A stretch of DNA of 64,000 nucleotides from Pseudomonas oligotrophica (lineage in GTDB: Bacteria > Pseudomonadota > Gammaproteobacteria > Pseudomonadales > Pseudomonadaceae): contig NZ_JAKJRU010000003.1 of NCBI RefSeq assembly GCF_021726475.1, positions 248,001 through 312,000 of the forward strand, read 5' to 3'. Position 1 is the stretch's first letter. Every line of letters begins with the position of its first letter. Positions 9,694 to 22,734 of the stretch are shown in pieces. The notes below the pieces were generated by a model, which made no database searches, was not told where the DNA came from, and saw nothing but the letters and a program-made list of their open reading frames with translations. A program made the position numbers and the translations under genes.

Positions 9694-10439
9694 GCCGGCA
9701 GCGTCTGCAGGGCCTGGCGGATGCGTTGCACCGCGGCGACCGAGCCGGCGTTGTCGCCGTGCACGCAGAGGGTGTCGGCCTGCAGGAGCAGCGCGCTGCC
9801 GTCGCTGGCGATCAACGCCTCGCCGCGCGCCAGCCGCAGCGCCTGCTCGACCACGGTCGCGGCATCGTGGTGCACGGCACCCGGCAGGCTGCGCGCGAGC
9901 AGCCTGCCGGCGGCGTCGTAGGCGCGGTCGGCGAACACCTCGAAGAGTAGCTCGATGCCCAGTTCGTCGGCCAGGGCGCGGCTGGCGCTGTTATCGCGGG
10001 TGGACATCAGCATCAGCGGCAGGCTGGCGTCGTAGGCGGCGACCGCCCGCATCACCGCCCGCAGCAGCGCCGGCTGGCGCATCATGTCGTTGTACAGCGC
10101 GCCGTGCGGCTTGACGTAGCGGACCCGGGTGCCTTCGGCGCGGCAGATGCCGTCGAGCGCGCCGATCTGGTAGAGCAGCATGTTCTCCACCTCGGCCGGG
10201 CTGCAGGCCATGGAGCGGCGGCCGAAGCCGGCCAGGTCCGGATAGGCCGGGTGCGCGCCGATGCGCACCGCATGCTCGACCGCCAGCGCCACCGTACGGC
10301 GCATGACCTGCGGGTCGGAAGCGTGGAAGCCGCAGGCGATGTTGGCGCAGTCGATGAAGGGCATGACCTCGGCATCCAGGCCCATGCTCCAGGCGCCGAA
10401 GCTTTCACCCATGTCGCAATTGAGTAACAAGCGGCCCAT
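9690..10439 (-). CDS. pxpA: 5-oxoprolinase subunit A (LamB/YcsF family)
   Basis: A 249-aa protein opening with [11 protein letters not shown] and containing [26 protein letters not shown] and [10 protein letters not shown], the signatures of the LamB/YcsF family now known as PxpA. It is the first gene of the operon. ATG 10439 has GGAAGGAG nine bases upstream; the longer in-frame ATG at 10520 has no such site. The promoter must lie in the 215 bp shared with divergent recJ. Confidence 0.94.
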   Translation of the reverse strand: MGRLLLNCDMGESFGAWSMGLDAEVMPFIDCANIACGFHASDPQVMRRTVALAVEHAVRIGAHPAYPDLAGFGRRSMACSPAEVENMLLYQIGALDGICRAEGTRVRYVKPHGALYNDMMRQPALLRAVMRAVAAYDASLPLMLMSTRDNSASRALADELGIELLFEVFADRAYDAAGRLLARSLPGAVHHDAATVVEQALRLARGEALIASDGSALLLQADTLCVHGDNAGSVAAVQRIRQALQTLPA

Positions 10440-10654
10440 GTGAAACGGCTCCTTCCCCTGGCTGGCGCGCCGTGCCGGTGCGGATGGCGGGCGCTGGTGG
10501 TGGTCGAGGGCATTATCCACGCATTTGCCTGGTCGGCCTGCCTGCGTGCTCGATTCGGCATTGCGGTATGCTTGCGCGCCTCAGTGGCATGGCCCGGCAC
10601 CCGTCGAGGCCTTCGCGCCATTGCAGTCCGTTTCACCGAGCCCGGAAGCCGACC

Positions 10655-12370
10655 ATGCGTATCGAACCCCGCCCCCTGCCCGAGCAGTTGCCCGACCTCG
10701 GCGACCTGCCGCCGCTGCTGCAGCGCTTGTATGCCGCGCGCGGCGTACTGTCGGCCGAGGAGCTGGACAAGGGGCTGGCGCGGTTGATCCCTTATAGACA
10801 GTTGAAGGGCATCGATGCCGCGGTCGCGCTGCTGGTCGAGGCGCTGGACAAGCGCCAGCGCATCCTCTTCGTCGGCGACTTCGATGCCGACGGTGCCACC
10901 GCCAGCACGGTCGGCGTGCTCGGCCTGCGTCAGTTGGGCGCGGCGCAGGTCGACTACCTGGTGCCCAATCGCTTCGAATACGGCTACGGCCTGACCCCGG
11001 AGATCGTCGCCGTCGCCCTGCAGCGCGAGCCCGACCTGCTGGTCACCGTGGACAACGGCATCTCCAGCGTCGATGGCGTGGCTGCGGCCAAGGCAGCAGG
11101 CCTCAAGGTACTGGTGACCGACCACCACCTGCCGGGCCACGAGCTGCCGGCGGCCGATGCCATCGTCAATCCGAACCAGCCCGAATGCCAGTTCCCGAGC
11201 AAGTGCATCGCCGGGGTCGGGGTGATCTTCTACGTCCTGCTGGCGCTGCGTGCGCGGCTGCGCGAGCTGGACTGGTTCGCCCGCAACGGCTGGGCCGAGC
11301 CGAACCTGGCCGAGCTGCTCGACCTGGTGGCGCTGGGCAGCGTCGCCGACGTGGTGCCGCTGGATGCCAACAACCGCATCCTCGTGCACCAGGGCCTGGC
11401 ACGCATCCGCGCCGGGCGGGCGCGGCCGGGGCTGCGGGCGATCCTCGAGGTCGCCGGGCGCGACCACCGGCGCATCACCTCCACCGACCTCGGCTTCATC
11501 CTCGGCCCGCGGCTGAACGCGGCCGGGCGGCTGGACGACATGAGCCTGGGTATCGAGTGCCTGCTCTGCGAGGACGAGGCGCTGGCGCGCGACATGGCCG
11601 TGCAGCTCGACGAGCTGAACAAGGACCGCAAGGCCATCGAGCAGGGCATGCAGCGCGAGGCGCTGGCGCAGCTCAAGGACCTGCCGCTCGAGGAGCTGCC
11701 GTTCGGCCTGTGCCTGTTCGAGCCGGACTGGCACCAGGGCGTGATCGGCATCCTCGCCTCGCGGCTGAAGGAGCGCTATCACCGCCCGACCATCGCCTTC
11801 GCCGATGCCGGCGACGGCCAGCTCAAGGGCTCGGCGCGCTCGGTGCCGGGCTTTCATATCCGCGATGCGCTCGACGCCGTGGCGGCGCGCCATCCCGGGC
11901 TGATCAGCAAGTTCGGTGGGCACGCCATGGCCGCCGGGCTGTCGCTGCCGCAGGAGCACTTCGGCGCCTTCGCCGCGGCCTTCGATGCCGAGGTGCGGCG
12001 CCAGCTGTGCGAGGACGACCTCACCGGGCGGCTGCTCACCGACGGCCAGCTCGGCGTCGAGGAGTTCCACCTGGAACTGGCCCGTGCGCTGCGCAACGCC
12101 GGCCCCTGGGGCCAGCATTTCCCCGAGCCGATGTTCCACGGCGTGTTCCAACTGGTGCAGCAGCGCCTGGTCGGCGAGCGGCACCTCAAGCTGGTGCTGA
12201 AAAGCGAATGCGGCGCCCTGACCCTGGACGGCATCGCCTTCAACATCGACCGCGAGTTCTGGCCGAACCCGACGGTGCGCTGGGCCGAACTGGCCTACAA
12301 GCTGGACGTCAACGAGTACCGCGGCCAGGAAAGCGTGCAGCTGCTGGTGGCGCACATCGCGCCGCGCTGA
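10655..12370 (+). CDS. recJ: Single-stranded-DNA exonuclease RecJ
   Basis: A 5'-3' ssDNA exonuclease acting in RecF recombination, mismatch repair and base excision repair. The 571-aa protein has the DHH-family metal motifs DFDADG (residues about 78-83) and VTDHHLPG. The DHHA1 domain has SKFGGHAMAAG, and an OB-fold C-terminus follows. ATG 10655 after GGAAG gives the usual Pseudomonas length. The longer reading from 10472 adds 61 unconserved residues and crosses the divergent promoter region. Confidence 0.96.
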   Translation: MRIEPRPLPEQLPDLGDLPPLLQRLYAARGVLSAEELDKGLARLIPYRQLKGIDAAVALLVEALDKRQRILFVGDFDADGATASTVGVLGLRQLGAAQVDYLVPNRFEYGYGLTPEIVAVALQREPDLLVTVDNGISSVDGVAAAKAAGLKVLVTDHHLPGHELPAADAIVNPNQPECQFPSKCIAGVGVIFYVLLALRARLRELDWFARNGWAEPNLAELLDLVALGSVADVVPLDANNRILVHQGLARIRAGRARPGLRAILEVAGRDHRRITSTDLGFILGPRLNAAGRLDDMSLGIECLLCEDEALARDMAVQLDELNKDRKAIEQGMQREALAQLKDLPLEELPFGLCLFEPDWHQGVIGILASRLKERYHRPTIAFADAGDGQLKGSARSVPGFHIRDALDAVAARHPGLISKFGGHAMAAGLSLPQEHFGAFAAAFDAEVRRQLCEDDLTGRLLTDGQLGVEEFHLELARALRNAGPWGQHFPEPMFHGVFQLVQQRLVGERHLKLVLKSECGALTLDGIAFNIDREFWPNPTVRWAELAYKLDVNEYRGQESVQLLVAHIAPR

Positions 12371-12420
12371 GCGGTCATTGCCCGGCTGAATCCGCCGTCA
12401 TTTTCGCCGAACGCGTTCGA

Positions 12421-12449
12421 TTGTCCCGCCTGCGTGGCCCGCCTAGAGT
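12421..12449 (+). promoter_or_regulatory. Predicted promoter of the molybdopterin oxidoreductase
   Basis: TTGTCC (12421-12426), 17 bases, then TAGAGT (12444-12449), 34 bases before the ATG. It is a plausible sigma70 promoter, suggesting the gene is transcribed independently of recJ. Confidence 0.5.
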
Positions 12450-12483
12450 GCAGGCAAAACAAGAACCACGGCGGGATAGCGAA

Positions 12484-15782
<3,299 letters not shown>

Positions 15783-15862
15783 TCCCGACCGCCGCTCGCG
15801 GGGCGCCCGGGCGGGTACGCCGCCCGGCCTGCCGCCGGGCTGCCGGCAGCCGTCGCGGGCTG

Positions 15863-15889
15863 TTGGCGGCCGGCCGCTGGCGTTATACT
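15863..15889 (+). promoter_or_regulatory. Predicted prfB promoter
   Basis: TATACT (15884-15889) is a strong -10, with TTGGCG (15863-15868) only 15 bases upstream. It lies 40 bases before the prfB ATG. Confidence 0.5.
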
Positions 15890-15929
15890 CGCCGGCTTTT
15901 CGAATCCGTCCGCTGGAGAGCCGAACGCC

Positions 15930-17025
15930 ATGGAAATCAACCCGATCCTCAACAGCATCAAGGACCTGTCCGAGCGCACCCAGACAATTCGGGGGTATCT
16001 TTGACTACGATCAGAAGCATGATCGTCTCGTCGAAGTAAATCGCGAACTCGAAGACCCGAACGTCTGGAACAAGCCCGAATACGCTCAGGGCCTGGGCCG
16101 TGAGCGCGCCACCCTGGCGCAGATCGTCGAGACCATCGACGACCTCACCGGCAGTCTGGCCGATTCGCGCGACCTGCTGGACATGGCCGCCGAAGAAAAC
16201 GACGAAGGCGCGGTGAGCGATATCGTGGCCGAAGTCGAGCGCCTGCGCGAAATTCTCGAGAAGCTCGAGTTCCGCCGCATGTTCAGCCACGAGATGGACC
16301 CCAACAACTGCTACCTCGATATCCAGGCTGGCTCCGGCGGTACCGAGGCCCAGGACTGGGCCAACATCCTGCTGCGGATGTACCTGCGCTGGGCCGACAA
16401 GCGCGGCTTCAGCGCCGAGATCGTCGAGCTGTCCGAGGGCGAGGTCGCCGGTATCAAGGGCGCCACCGTACACATCAAGGGCGAATACGCCTTCGGCTGG
16501 CTGCGCACCGAGATCGGCGTGCACCGCCTGGTGCGCAAGAGCCCGTTCGACTCCGGCGCTCGTCGCCACACCTCGTTCTCGGCGGTATTCGTATCGCCCG
16601 AGATCGACGACAAGGTGGAGATCGAGATCAACCCGGCCGACCTGCGCATCGACACCTACCGCTCCTCCGGTGCCGGTGGCCAGCACGTCAACACCACCGA
16701 CTCGGCGGTGCGTATCACCCACGTGCCGACCAACACCGTGGTGGCCTGCCAGAACGAGCGCTCGCAGCACGCCAACAAGGACACCGCCATGAAGATGCTG
16801 CGGGCCAAGTTGTACGAGCTGGAGATGCAGAAGCGCAACGCCGCCTCTCAGGCGCTGGAAGACAGCAAGTCGGATATCGGCTGGGGTCACCAGATCCGTT
16901 CCTACGTGCTCGACGACTCGCGCATCAAGGACCTGCGCACCGGCGTGGAACGCAGCGATTGCCAGAAGGTGCTCGACGGCGACCTCGACGGGTACCTCGA
17001 AGCCAGCCTCAAGCAGGGGCTGTAA
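15930..17025 (+). CDS. prfB: Peptide chain release factor 2 (programmed +1 frameshift)
   Basis: Recognises UGA and UAA and triggers peptide release. Frame 0 starts at ATG 15930 ([13 protein letters not shown]) and meets TGA at 16002-16004. A +1 shift at CTT continues as DYDQ to the stop at 17025, giving 364 aa, the RF2 length. The protein has the SPF anticodon-like tripeptide (RKSPFDSG) and the catalytic GGQ ([12 protein letters not shown]). Autoregulation follows: low RF2 stalls the ribosome at UGA and favours shifting. It is followed by lysS, the usual bacterial arrangement. Confidence 0.97.
15991..16005 (+). other. prfB: Programmed +1 ribosomal frameshift site of prfB
   Basis: The sequence GGGGGTATCTTTGAC contains an internal Shine-Dalgarno-like G-run, the slippery CTT codon and the in-frame TGA followed by C, the poor-termination context. 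All elements of the classic RF2 recoding site are present. Confidence 0.95.
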
Positions 17026-17027
17026 GC

Positions 17028-17089
17028 CCGGCCGCTGCCCGGGGCGAGAGGCGTGCCACCGGCCTCTCGCACCCCCGCGCAGCGGCCGG
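17028..17089. terminator. Nested hairpin between prfB and lysS
   Basis: An outer 11-bp inverted repeat (CCGGCCGCTGC / GCAGCGGCCGG) encloses an inner perfect 9-bp stem (GCGAGAGGC / GCCTCTCGC) with a 9-base loop, beginning 3 bases after the prfB stop. There is no T-tract. It may be a GC-rich terminator, a processing site or an attenuator upstream of lysS. Confidence 0.55.
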
Positions 17090-17174
17090 CCAGGCTGACC
17101 GACTGCCAGCGCCAACCGATATTAGCTAGCCAAACCAGGGGTCCGCGGACCCGAGCGACCGGAAAACACCGACC

Positions 17175-18680
17175 ATGAGCGAACAACCGCTGAACGAGCA
17201 CGCCATCCACGAGGAAGAGAACAAGCTGATTGCCCAGCGCAAGGAAAAACTCGCCGCGCTGCGCGAGAAACAGCCGATCGTCTTCCCCAACGACTTCCGC
17301 CGCGACAGCCTGGCGGCCGACCTGCAGCAGCAGTACGCCGAGGCCGGCAAGGAAGAGCTCGAAGGCAAACAGATCAAGGTCAGCGTCGCCGGGCGCATCA
17401 TGCTCAACCGCGGGGCCTTCATCGTCATCCAGGACAGCAGCGGCCGCATCCAGCTGTACGTGAACCGCAAGACCCTGCCGGAAGACACCCTCGAGGCGAT
17501 CAAGCACTGGGACATGGGCGACATCGTTGCCGCCGAGGGCACGCTGGCGCGCTCCGGCAAGGGCGACCTCTACGTCGACCTGCAGGGTGCGCGCCTGCTG
17601 ACCAAGTCGCTGCGCCCGCTGCCGGACAAGTTCCACGGCCTGACCGACACCGAGCAGCGCTATCGCCAGCGCTACGTCGACCTGATCGTCAACGAGGACG
17701 TGCGCCAGACCTTCCGCGTGCGTTCGCAGGTGATCGCGCACATCCGCCGCTTCCTCAACGAGCGCGGTTTCCTCGAAGTGGAAACCCCGATGCTGCAGAC
17801 CATCCCCGGCGGCGCCGCGGCCAAGCCGTTCGAGACGCACCACAACGCGCTGGACATGCCGATGTTCCTGCGCATCGCCCCGGAGCTGTACCTCAAGCGC
17901 CTGGTGGTCGGCGGCTTCGAGAAGGTCTTCGAGATCAACCGCAACTTCCGTAACGAAGGCGTCTCGACCCGGCACAACCCCGAGTTCACCATGCTCGAGT
18001 TCTACCAGGCCTACGCCGACTACGAAGACAACATGGACCTGACCGAGGCGCTGTTCCGCGAGCTGGCCCAGGCCGTGCTCGGCAGCACCGACGTGCCCTA
18101 CGGCGACAAGCTGTTCCACTTCGGCGAGCCGTTCGCGCGGCTGTCGGTACGCGACGCGGTGCTGCAGTACAACCCGGACATCAGCGAGGCCGACCTCGAG
18201 AACCTGGAGACCTGCCGCGCGCTGGCGAAGAAGGCCGGTGCCAAGGTCCTCGGCCACGAGGGGCTGGGCAAGCTTTTGGTGATGATTTTCGAGGAGACCG
18301 TCGAGCACAAGCTCGAGCAGCCGACCTTCATCACCCGCTACCCGTTCGAGGTCTCGCCGCTGGCGCGCCGCAACGACCAGGACCCGAGCGTCACCGACCG
18401 CTTCGAGCTGTTCATCGGCGGCCGCGAGATCGCCAATGCCTACTCCGAGTTGAATGACGCCGAGGACCAGGCCGAGCGCTTCCACGCCCAGGTGGCCGAG
18501 AAGGATGCCGGTGACGACGAGGCCATGCACTTCGACGCCGACTTCGTCCGCGCGCTGGAATACGGCATGCCGCCGACTGCCGGCGAGGGCATCGGCATCG
18601 ACCGCCTGGTGATGCTGCTGACCAACTCGCCGTCGATCCGCGACGTCATCCTCTTCCCGCACATGCGCCCGGAGGTCTGA
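17175..18680 (+). CDS. lysS: Lysyl-tRNA synthetase, class II
   Basis: Charges tRNA-Lys. The 501-aa protein has the N-terminal OB-fold anticodon-binding domain (about residues 60-170). The class II catalytic core follows, with motif 1 around [12 protein letters not shown], motif 2 [22 protein letters not shown] in part, and motif 3 [12 protein letters not shown] near the C-terminus. ATG 17175 begins the conserved [19 protein letters not shown]. It lies 149 bp after prfB across a large hairpin. Confidence 0.97.
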   Translation: MSEQPLNEHAIHEEENKLIAQRKEKLAALREKQPIVFPNDFRRDSLAADLQQQYAEAGKEELEGKQIKVSVAGRIMLNRGAFIVIQDSSGRIQLYVNRKTLPEDTLEAIKHWDMGDIVAAEGTLARSGKGDLYVDLQGARLLTKSLRPLPDKFHGLTDTEQRYRQRYVDLIVNEDVRQTFRVRSQVIAHIRRFLNERGFLEVETPMLQTIPGGAAAKPFETHHNALDMPMFLRIAPELYLKRLVVGGFEKVFEINRNFRNEGVSTRHNPEFTMLEFYQAYADYEDNMDLTEALFRELAQAVLGSTDVPYGDKLFHFGEPFARLSVRDAVLQYNPDISEADLENLETCRALAKKAGAKVLGHEGLGKLLVMIFEETVEHKLEQPTFITRYPFEVSPLARRNDQDPSVTDRFELFIGGREIANAYSELNDAEDQAERFHAQVAEKDAGDDEAMHFDADFVRALEYGMPPTAGEGIGIDRLVMLLTNSPSIRDVILFPHMRPEV

Positions 18681-18688
18681 CGCCGGAA

Positions 18689-18715
18689 GGGCAGGGCGGT
18701 CACCGCGCCCTGCCC
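18689..18715 (+). terminator. GC-rich hairpin after lysS
   Basis: A 10-bp perfect stem (GGGCAGGGCG / CGCCCTGCCC) with a 7-base loop lies 8 bases past the lysS stop. There is no T-tract. It is probably a terminator or a 3' end stabiliser. Confidence 0.55.
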
Positions 18716-18787
18716 GCGGCGGCGCGGCCGGGCTTGCCGCCGGCGGCGCCCGCGCCTATACAGCTGAGACGCGCCTGAGGAACCACG

Positions 18788-20083
18788 ATGAACACGCGTG
18801 ACAACCTGGACGACTATCAACGCATCGTGCGCGACCTGTCCGAGCGCATCGTCTTGGCGCAGACCCCGGTGCGGGTGCTCGACGCGGTGAAGTGGGAAGA
18901 CGACATCCGCCAGCGCTTCTTCCTGGCCAAGGGCCGCGAGCTGCCGCCGGTCGATCGCGCCTACTACGAGGCGCGGCCGCTGGCCTACGACTCCAGTGCG
19001 AAGAAGCAGGAATTCCAGGACATCGAGCGCGACATCACCCGCCAGCTCGGCCAGTTCAACCCGGTCGGGCAGATCATGCGGCGCATGTGCAAGGAATACC
19101 GCATGGTCATCCGCATGCTCGAGGCGCGTGGCACGCCGGACTTCGGCATGATCTCCCAGGAGCTCTACGGCGCGGCCTCCGATGCCTTCCATGCCGGCGA
19201 CCCGACGCTCGCCGACCTCGGCCTGATGCTCTCGGACTACCTGAACAACATCGCCGACCGCGGCGACCTGAAGGACGAGCCGAAGACGCTCAACGCCCAG
19301 CAGGCCGTCGAGCTGCTGCAAAAGCGCCTGGACGCGGTGTTCGGCGAAGGCGAAGGGGTGATCCGCGTGTTCGAGTCCGACGGCATCCTCGCCGATGCCG
19401 CCGCCGGCGCCGACTACATCAAGATCCGCAGCGACGCGTTGTTCAACCAGCGCGACATCCGTGCGCTGGAGGTGCACGAGGGGCTGGTGCACGTCGGCAC
19501 CACGCTCAACGGCCAGAACCAGCCGATCTGCACCTTCCTGGCCAAGGGCCCGCCGTCCTCGACGGTGACCCAGGAAGGCCTGGCGATCCTCATGGAGGTG
19601 ATCGCCTTCGCCTCCTACCCGACGCGCCTGCGCAAGCTGACCAACCGCACCCGCGCCATTCACATGGCCGAGGAGGGTGCGGATTTCCTCGAGGTGTTCG
19701 CCTTCTTCCGTGACCAGGGCTATGCCGAGGACGAGTGCTACAGCAACGCCAGCCGGGTGTTCCGCGGCTCGACGCCGGCCGGCCTGCCCTTCACCAAGGA
19801 CCTGTCCTACCTGAAGGGCTTCATCATGATCTACAACTACATCCAGCTCGCGGTGCGCAAGGGCCGGCTGGAGCAGATCCCGCTGCTGTTCTGCGGCAAG
19901 ACCACCCTGGAGGACATGCGTACCCTGCGCCAGCTGGTCGACGAGGGCATGGTGGTGCCGCCCAGGTACCTGCCGCCGCAGTTCCAGGATCTCAACGCGC
20001 TGTCGGCCTGGATGTGCTTCTCCAACTTCCTCAACCACCTGAGCCTGGACCGCATCGAAGCCGACTACGCCAACATCCTGTAG
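18788..20083 (+). CDS. DUF1704 family metallopeptidase-like protein (QEGLA motif)
   Basis: A 431-aa cytoplasmic protein of the family annotated as flavohemoglobin expression-modulating QEGLA-motif protein. It has HEGLVH (HExxxH zinc motif, about residues 231-236) followed by [11 protein letters not shown], which supplies a downstream glutamate. This arrangement is shared with eukaryotic tyrosine carboxypeptidases of the MATCAP family. The bacterial substrate is unknown, and the old name reflects one context only. There is no signal peptide. TATACA upstream may be a -10. A peptidase role is an inference from the motif. Confidence 0.8.
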   Translation: MNTRDNLDDYQRIVRDLSERIVLAQTPVRVLDAVKWEDDIRQRFFLAKGRELPPVDRAYYEARPLAYDSSAKKQEFQDIERDITRQLGQFNPVGQIMRRMCKEYRMVIRMLEARGTPDFGMISQELYGAASDAFHAGDPTLADLGLMLSDYLNNIADRGDLKDEPKTLNAQQAVELLQKRLDAVFGEGEGVIRVFESDGILADAAAGADYIKIRSDALFNQRDIRALEVHEGLVHVGTTLNGQNQPICTFLAKGPPSSTVTQEGLAILMEVIAFASYPTRLRKLTNRTRAIHMAEEGADFLEVFAFFRDQGYAEDECYSNASRVFRGSTPAGLPFTKDLSYLKGFIMIYNYIQLAVRKGRLEQIPLLFCGKTTLEDMRTLRQLVDEGMVVPPRYLPPQFQDLNALSAWMCFSNFLNHLSLDRIEADYANIL

Positions 20084-20126
20084 GGCGGCAAGATCGCCAG
20101 GCCCTGCGTACCCGCTGTCTAGTGCC

Positions 20127-20145
20127 AGCCACCGCGGCGGTGGCT
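20127..20145 (+). terminator. Short hairpin after the DUF1704 gene
   Basis: An 8-bp perfect stem (AGCCACCG / CGGTGGCT) with a 3-base loop and no T-tract, about 45 bases past the stop. A weak terminator candidate. Confidence 0.35.
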
Positions 20146-20190
20146 CGGTCCGGCGCAATCCACTCCATGCCACGATCCGAAGGTCCACCC

Positions 20191-20937
20191 ATGCCCAGCC
20201 ATCAGCTCGAATACGAAATCCTCGGCACCTCGGCGCAGAGCGTCGAGATCATCCTCGACCCCGACGAGACGGTGATCGCCGAAGCCGGGGCGATGAACTA
20301 CATGACCGACGGCGTGCGCTTCGAGGCGCGCATGGGCGACGGTTCGGCCAGCGGCATGCTGGGTAAGCTGTGGGGCATGGGCAAGCGCATGCTCACCGGC
20401 GAATCGCTGTTCCTCACCCATTTCACCAACGCCGGCCGTGGCCAGGCGCGGGTCGCCTTCGCCGCGCCCTATCCGGGCACGGTGGTGCCGGTGGACCTGG
20501 CCGCCCTCGGCGGCCGGCTGACCTGCCAGAAGGACAGTTTCCTCTGCGCCGCCTATGGCACCCGGGTCGGCATCGCGCTGAGCAAGCGCATCGGCGCCGG
20601 TTTCTTCGGCGGCGAGGGCTTCATCCTGCAGCGCCTGGAGGGCGATGGCCTGGCCTTCCTGCACGCCGGCGGCACGGTGATCCGCAAGGAGCTGAACAAC
20701 GAGACGCTGCGCCTGGACACCGGCTGCCTGGTGGCCTTCAGCGACGGCATCGACTACGACATCCAGCTCGCCGGCGGGCTGAAGAGCATGCTGTTCGGTG
20801 GCGAGGGCCTGCTGTTGACCACCCTCAAGGGCACCGGCAGCGTGTGGATCCAGAGCCTGCCGTTCTCGCGCCTGGCCGAGCGGGTGTACGAGGCCACCGT
20901 GCAGGCACGTGGCGAGACCCGTGCCGGCGGCAGCTGA
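20191..20937 (+). CDS. AIM24 family protein (TIGR00266 type)
   Basis: A 248-aa protein of the AIM24/TIGR00266 family, whose members have a tubby-like beta-barrel and unknown function. Family features are the opening [17 protein letters not shown], the EAGAMNYM segment, glycine-rich [14 protein letters not shown] and the [16 protein letters not shown] end. ATG 20191 follows GAAGG by 8 bases; an in-frame ATG at 20167 would add 8 residues. It lies between a peptidase-like gene and a small membrane protein. Nothing in the sequence indicates a catalytic site. Confidence 0.85.
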   Translation: MPSHQLEYEILGTSAQSVEIILDPDETVIAEAGAMNYMTDGVRFEARMGDGSASGMLGKLWGMGKRMLTGESLFLTHFTNAGRGQARVAFAAPYPGTVVPVDLAALGGRLTCQKDSFLCAAYGTRVGIALSKRIGAGFFGGEGFILQRLEGDGLAFLHAGGTVIRKELNNETLRLDTGCLVAFSDGIDYDIQLAGGLKSMLFGGEGLLLTTLKGTGSVWIQSLPFSRLAERVYEATVQARGETRAGGS

Positions 20938-20991
20938 TCGCCCCGTTGGTGCCTGCTACCCTGAACGCCTTTTTCTGCTGCCGAGCCTGAC

Positions 20992-21321
20992 ATGTCCGAA
21001 CGCAACCCCATCCCGCTGATCCTCACCGCCATCGGCACCGTGGTACTCACGGTCGCCGTGCTCTGGCACTACGGCTACCTGCACTTCGCCAAGCCGCAGG
21101 ACGCCCTGCTGCTCTCCGACTTCACCATGCTCAAGACCATCCCCGGCGAGGACTACAAGGTCTCGCTCAAGCCGGCCGACCAGGTGGCGCAGTGCATCGA
21201 TGGCGTGCTGGTGCTGTTCGATACCCAGCAGAAGGGCCTGACCGGCGTGCTGGTGGACAACAAGAAGCGGGCGGTGCGCTGCATGGAGCAGCCGGTGCCG
21301 TCGGGCCAGCCGGCGCAGTGA
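20992..21321 (+). CDS. Small single-pass membrane protein, unknown
   Basis: A 109-aa protein with one N-terminal transmembrane segment (about residues 8-28, [20 protein letters not shown]). A soluble domain that is probably periplasmic carries two cysteines (CIDGVL and RCMEQP). I do not recognise a domain. Its stop codon overlaps the GTG start of the macrodomain gene (GTGA), so the two are translated together, which is the only hint of role. Confidence 0.7.
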   Translation: MSERNPIPLILTAIGTVVLTVAVLWHYGYLHFAKPQDALLLSDFTMLKTIPGEDYKVSLKPADQVAQCIDGVLVLFDTQQKGLTGVLVDNKKRAVRCMEQPVPSGQPAQ

Positions 21322-21833
21322 AGCCCGACGTCTGGCGTGGCGACATCACCCGCCTGGAGGTGGATGCCATCGTCAACGCGGCCAATGCCAGCCTGCTCGG
21401 TGGCGGCGGCGTGGACGGCGCCATCCACCGTGCCGCGGGGCCGGAACTGGCCGAGTACTGCCGTGGGCTCGGCGGCTGTCCGGTCGGCGAGGCCAGGCTG
21501 ACGCCGGGCTTCGCCCTGGCGCCGCGGCAGATCATCCACACCGTCGGCCCGGTCTGGCGTGGCGGCAGCCAGGGCGAAGCCGGGCTGCTCGCGGCCTGTT
21601 ATCGCAACAGCCTGGCGCTGGCCGAGGCGCACGGCCTGGCCAGCATCGCCTTCCCGGCGATCAGCTGCGGCGTCTACGGCTACCCGCCGGAGCAGGCGGC
21701 GGCCATCGCCGTTCGCGAGGTCAGCGCGGGGCTGCGCCGCGGCCAGGTGGCGCGCGTGGTGCTGGTGGCGTTTTCCAGGGAGATCGAGGCGCTGTACCGG
21801 CGCCTGCTCGGGTCGGGCGAGCTGTCTCGCTGA
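21318..21833 (+). CDS. Macrodomain O-acetyl-ADP-ribose deacetylase
   Basis: A 171-aa MacroD/YmdB-type protein that hydrolyses O-acetyl-ADP-ribose or removes mono-ADP-ribose from targets. It shows the full signature: [22 protein letters not shown] in part, [25 protein letters not shown] and [11 protein letters not shown]. The GTG start overlaps the upstream stop. No paired ADP-ribosyltransferase gene is visible nearby, so a general housekeeping role is more likely than a toxin-antitoxin pair. Confidence 0.9.
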   Translation: MKPDVWRGDITRLEVDAIVNAANASLLGGGGVDGAIHRAAGPELAEYCRGLGGCPVGEARLTPGFALAPRQIIHTVGPVWRGGSQGEAGLLAACYRNSLALAEAHGLASIAFPAISCGVYGYPPEQAAAIAVREVSAGLRRGQVARVVLVAFSREIEALYRRLLGSGELSR

Positions 21834-21863
21834 GATCGCCGCTTCGCGCGGGGACAAACGAAG

Positions 21864-21896
21864 AAGGCCCGGCACGCCAGGCGTGTCGGGCCTTTT
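21864..21896. terminator. Terminator between macrodomain gene and lptF
   Basis: A 15-bp stem (AAGGCCCGGCACGCC paired with GGCGTGTCGGGCCTT, one G-T wobble) followed by TTTT on the plus strand. It lies between converging genes. Confidence 0.85.
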
Positions 21897-21913
21897 CTCG
21901 CCGCGGCGTCCGC

Positions 21914-22696
21914 TCAGCGCATCGACGAGCGCGGCTGTACCGGCTGGTTGTCGTTGGAGATGGTCACCTCGACGCGGCGGTTCATGGCCCGTCCCGAGGT
22001 GCTGTCGTTGCTGGCTACCGGGTATTGCTCGCCGTAGCCCTGGGCGACGATCCGCTGCGCCTCGACGCCCATGCGCACCAGGGCCATGCGCACGGCATCG
22101 GCACGGCGCTCGGAGAGGCGCTGGTTGTAGCTGTCCGACCCGGTGCTGTCGGTGTAGCCCTCGACGATCACCTGGCGTTCCTTGTTCTCGTTGAGGAAGT
22201 CGGCGAGCTTCTGCACGTTGCGCATGCCGCCGGGCTTGAGCTCGGCCCGGTCGAGGTCGAACAGCACGTCGCCGAAGGTCACCAGGGTGCCGCGCTCGGT
22301 CTGCTTGGCCTGCAGATCCTGCTGCAGCTTGCGGATCTGCGCATCGCGCGCCTGCAGCCGCGCTTCGGCACGGGCGGTGGAGGCCTTCTCCAGGCTGCGC
22401 TCGGCGTCGCGCAGGGCGATGGTCTGTTCGGCGAACTCGACGCGCCGCTGCGCCAGGTAGGCGAGCTGGTCGACCTTCTCCTCATCGGCATCGTCCATGT
22501 AGGCCTGGTCGGCACGCTCCAGGGCCTTGCTGGCGTCTTCGGTCTCCAGCGCGGCGAGTTCGGCGGAGCGGCCGTCCCCCTGCAGCGTGGTGAAGCTGGC
22601 GCGGGCCTTTTCCAGGTTTTCGTTGGGTTGCGAGGCGCAGGCAACCAGACCGATGCTCAGCGCCAGCAGGGAAGGGACGGTAACTAGCTTGTGCAT
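21914..22696 (-). CDS. lptF: OmpA-family outer-membrane lipoprotein, LptF-like
   Basis: A 260-aa lipoprotein with lipobox LVAC (Cys20), a DUF4398-like helical N-terminal half rich in Ala/Glu/Arg (about 25-130), and a C-terminal OmpA peptidoglycan-binding domain (GYTDSTGSDSYNQRLSERRA). It tethers the outer membrane to peptidoglycan. Length and neighbours match P. aeruginosa LptF, linked to survival under oxidising stress and to AlgU control. I could not find a convincing AlgU promoter. It is the second gene after the DUF4398 lipoprotein, 38 bp away. Confidence 0.88.
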   Translation of the reverse strand: MHKLVTVPSLLALSIGLVACASQPNENLEKARASFTTLQGDGRSAELAALETEDASKALERADQAYMDDADEEKVDQLAYLAQRRVEFAEQTIALRDAERSLEKASTARAEARLQARDAQIRKLQQDLQAKQTERGTLVTFGDVLFDLDRAELKPGGMRNVQKLADFLNENKERQVIVEGYTDSTGSDSYNQRLSERRADAVRMALVRMGVEAQRIVAQGYGEQYPVASNDSTSGRAMNRRVEVTISNDNQPVQPRSSMR

Positions 22697-22734
22697 GTTG
22701 AAATCCTTTGGCTGGAAGTTGGACGGTCAGGCGA

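Noticed and set aside
10082..12355. A 757-codon open frame antisense to recJ, reaching into pxpA
   Set aside because: Shadow frame; both recJ and pxpA are clear.
11185..12483. N-terminal extension of the molybdoenzyme through recJ
   Set aside because: The extension is the out-of-frame reading of recJ. The iron-sulfur motif starts at the ATG 12484 and a promoter lies just before it.
21318..21833. Macrodomain gene as the antitoxin of a DarTG-like pair
   Set aside because: No ADP-ribosyltransferase-like gene is adjacent; the neighbour is a small membrane protein.
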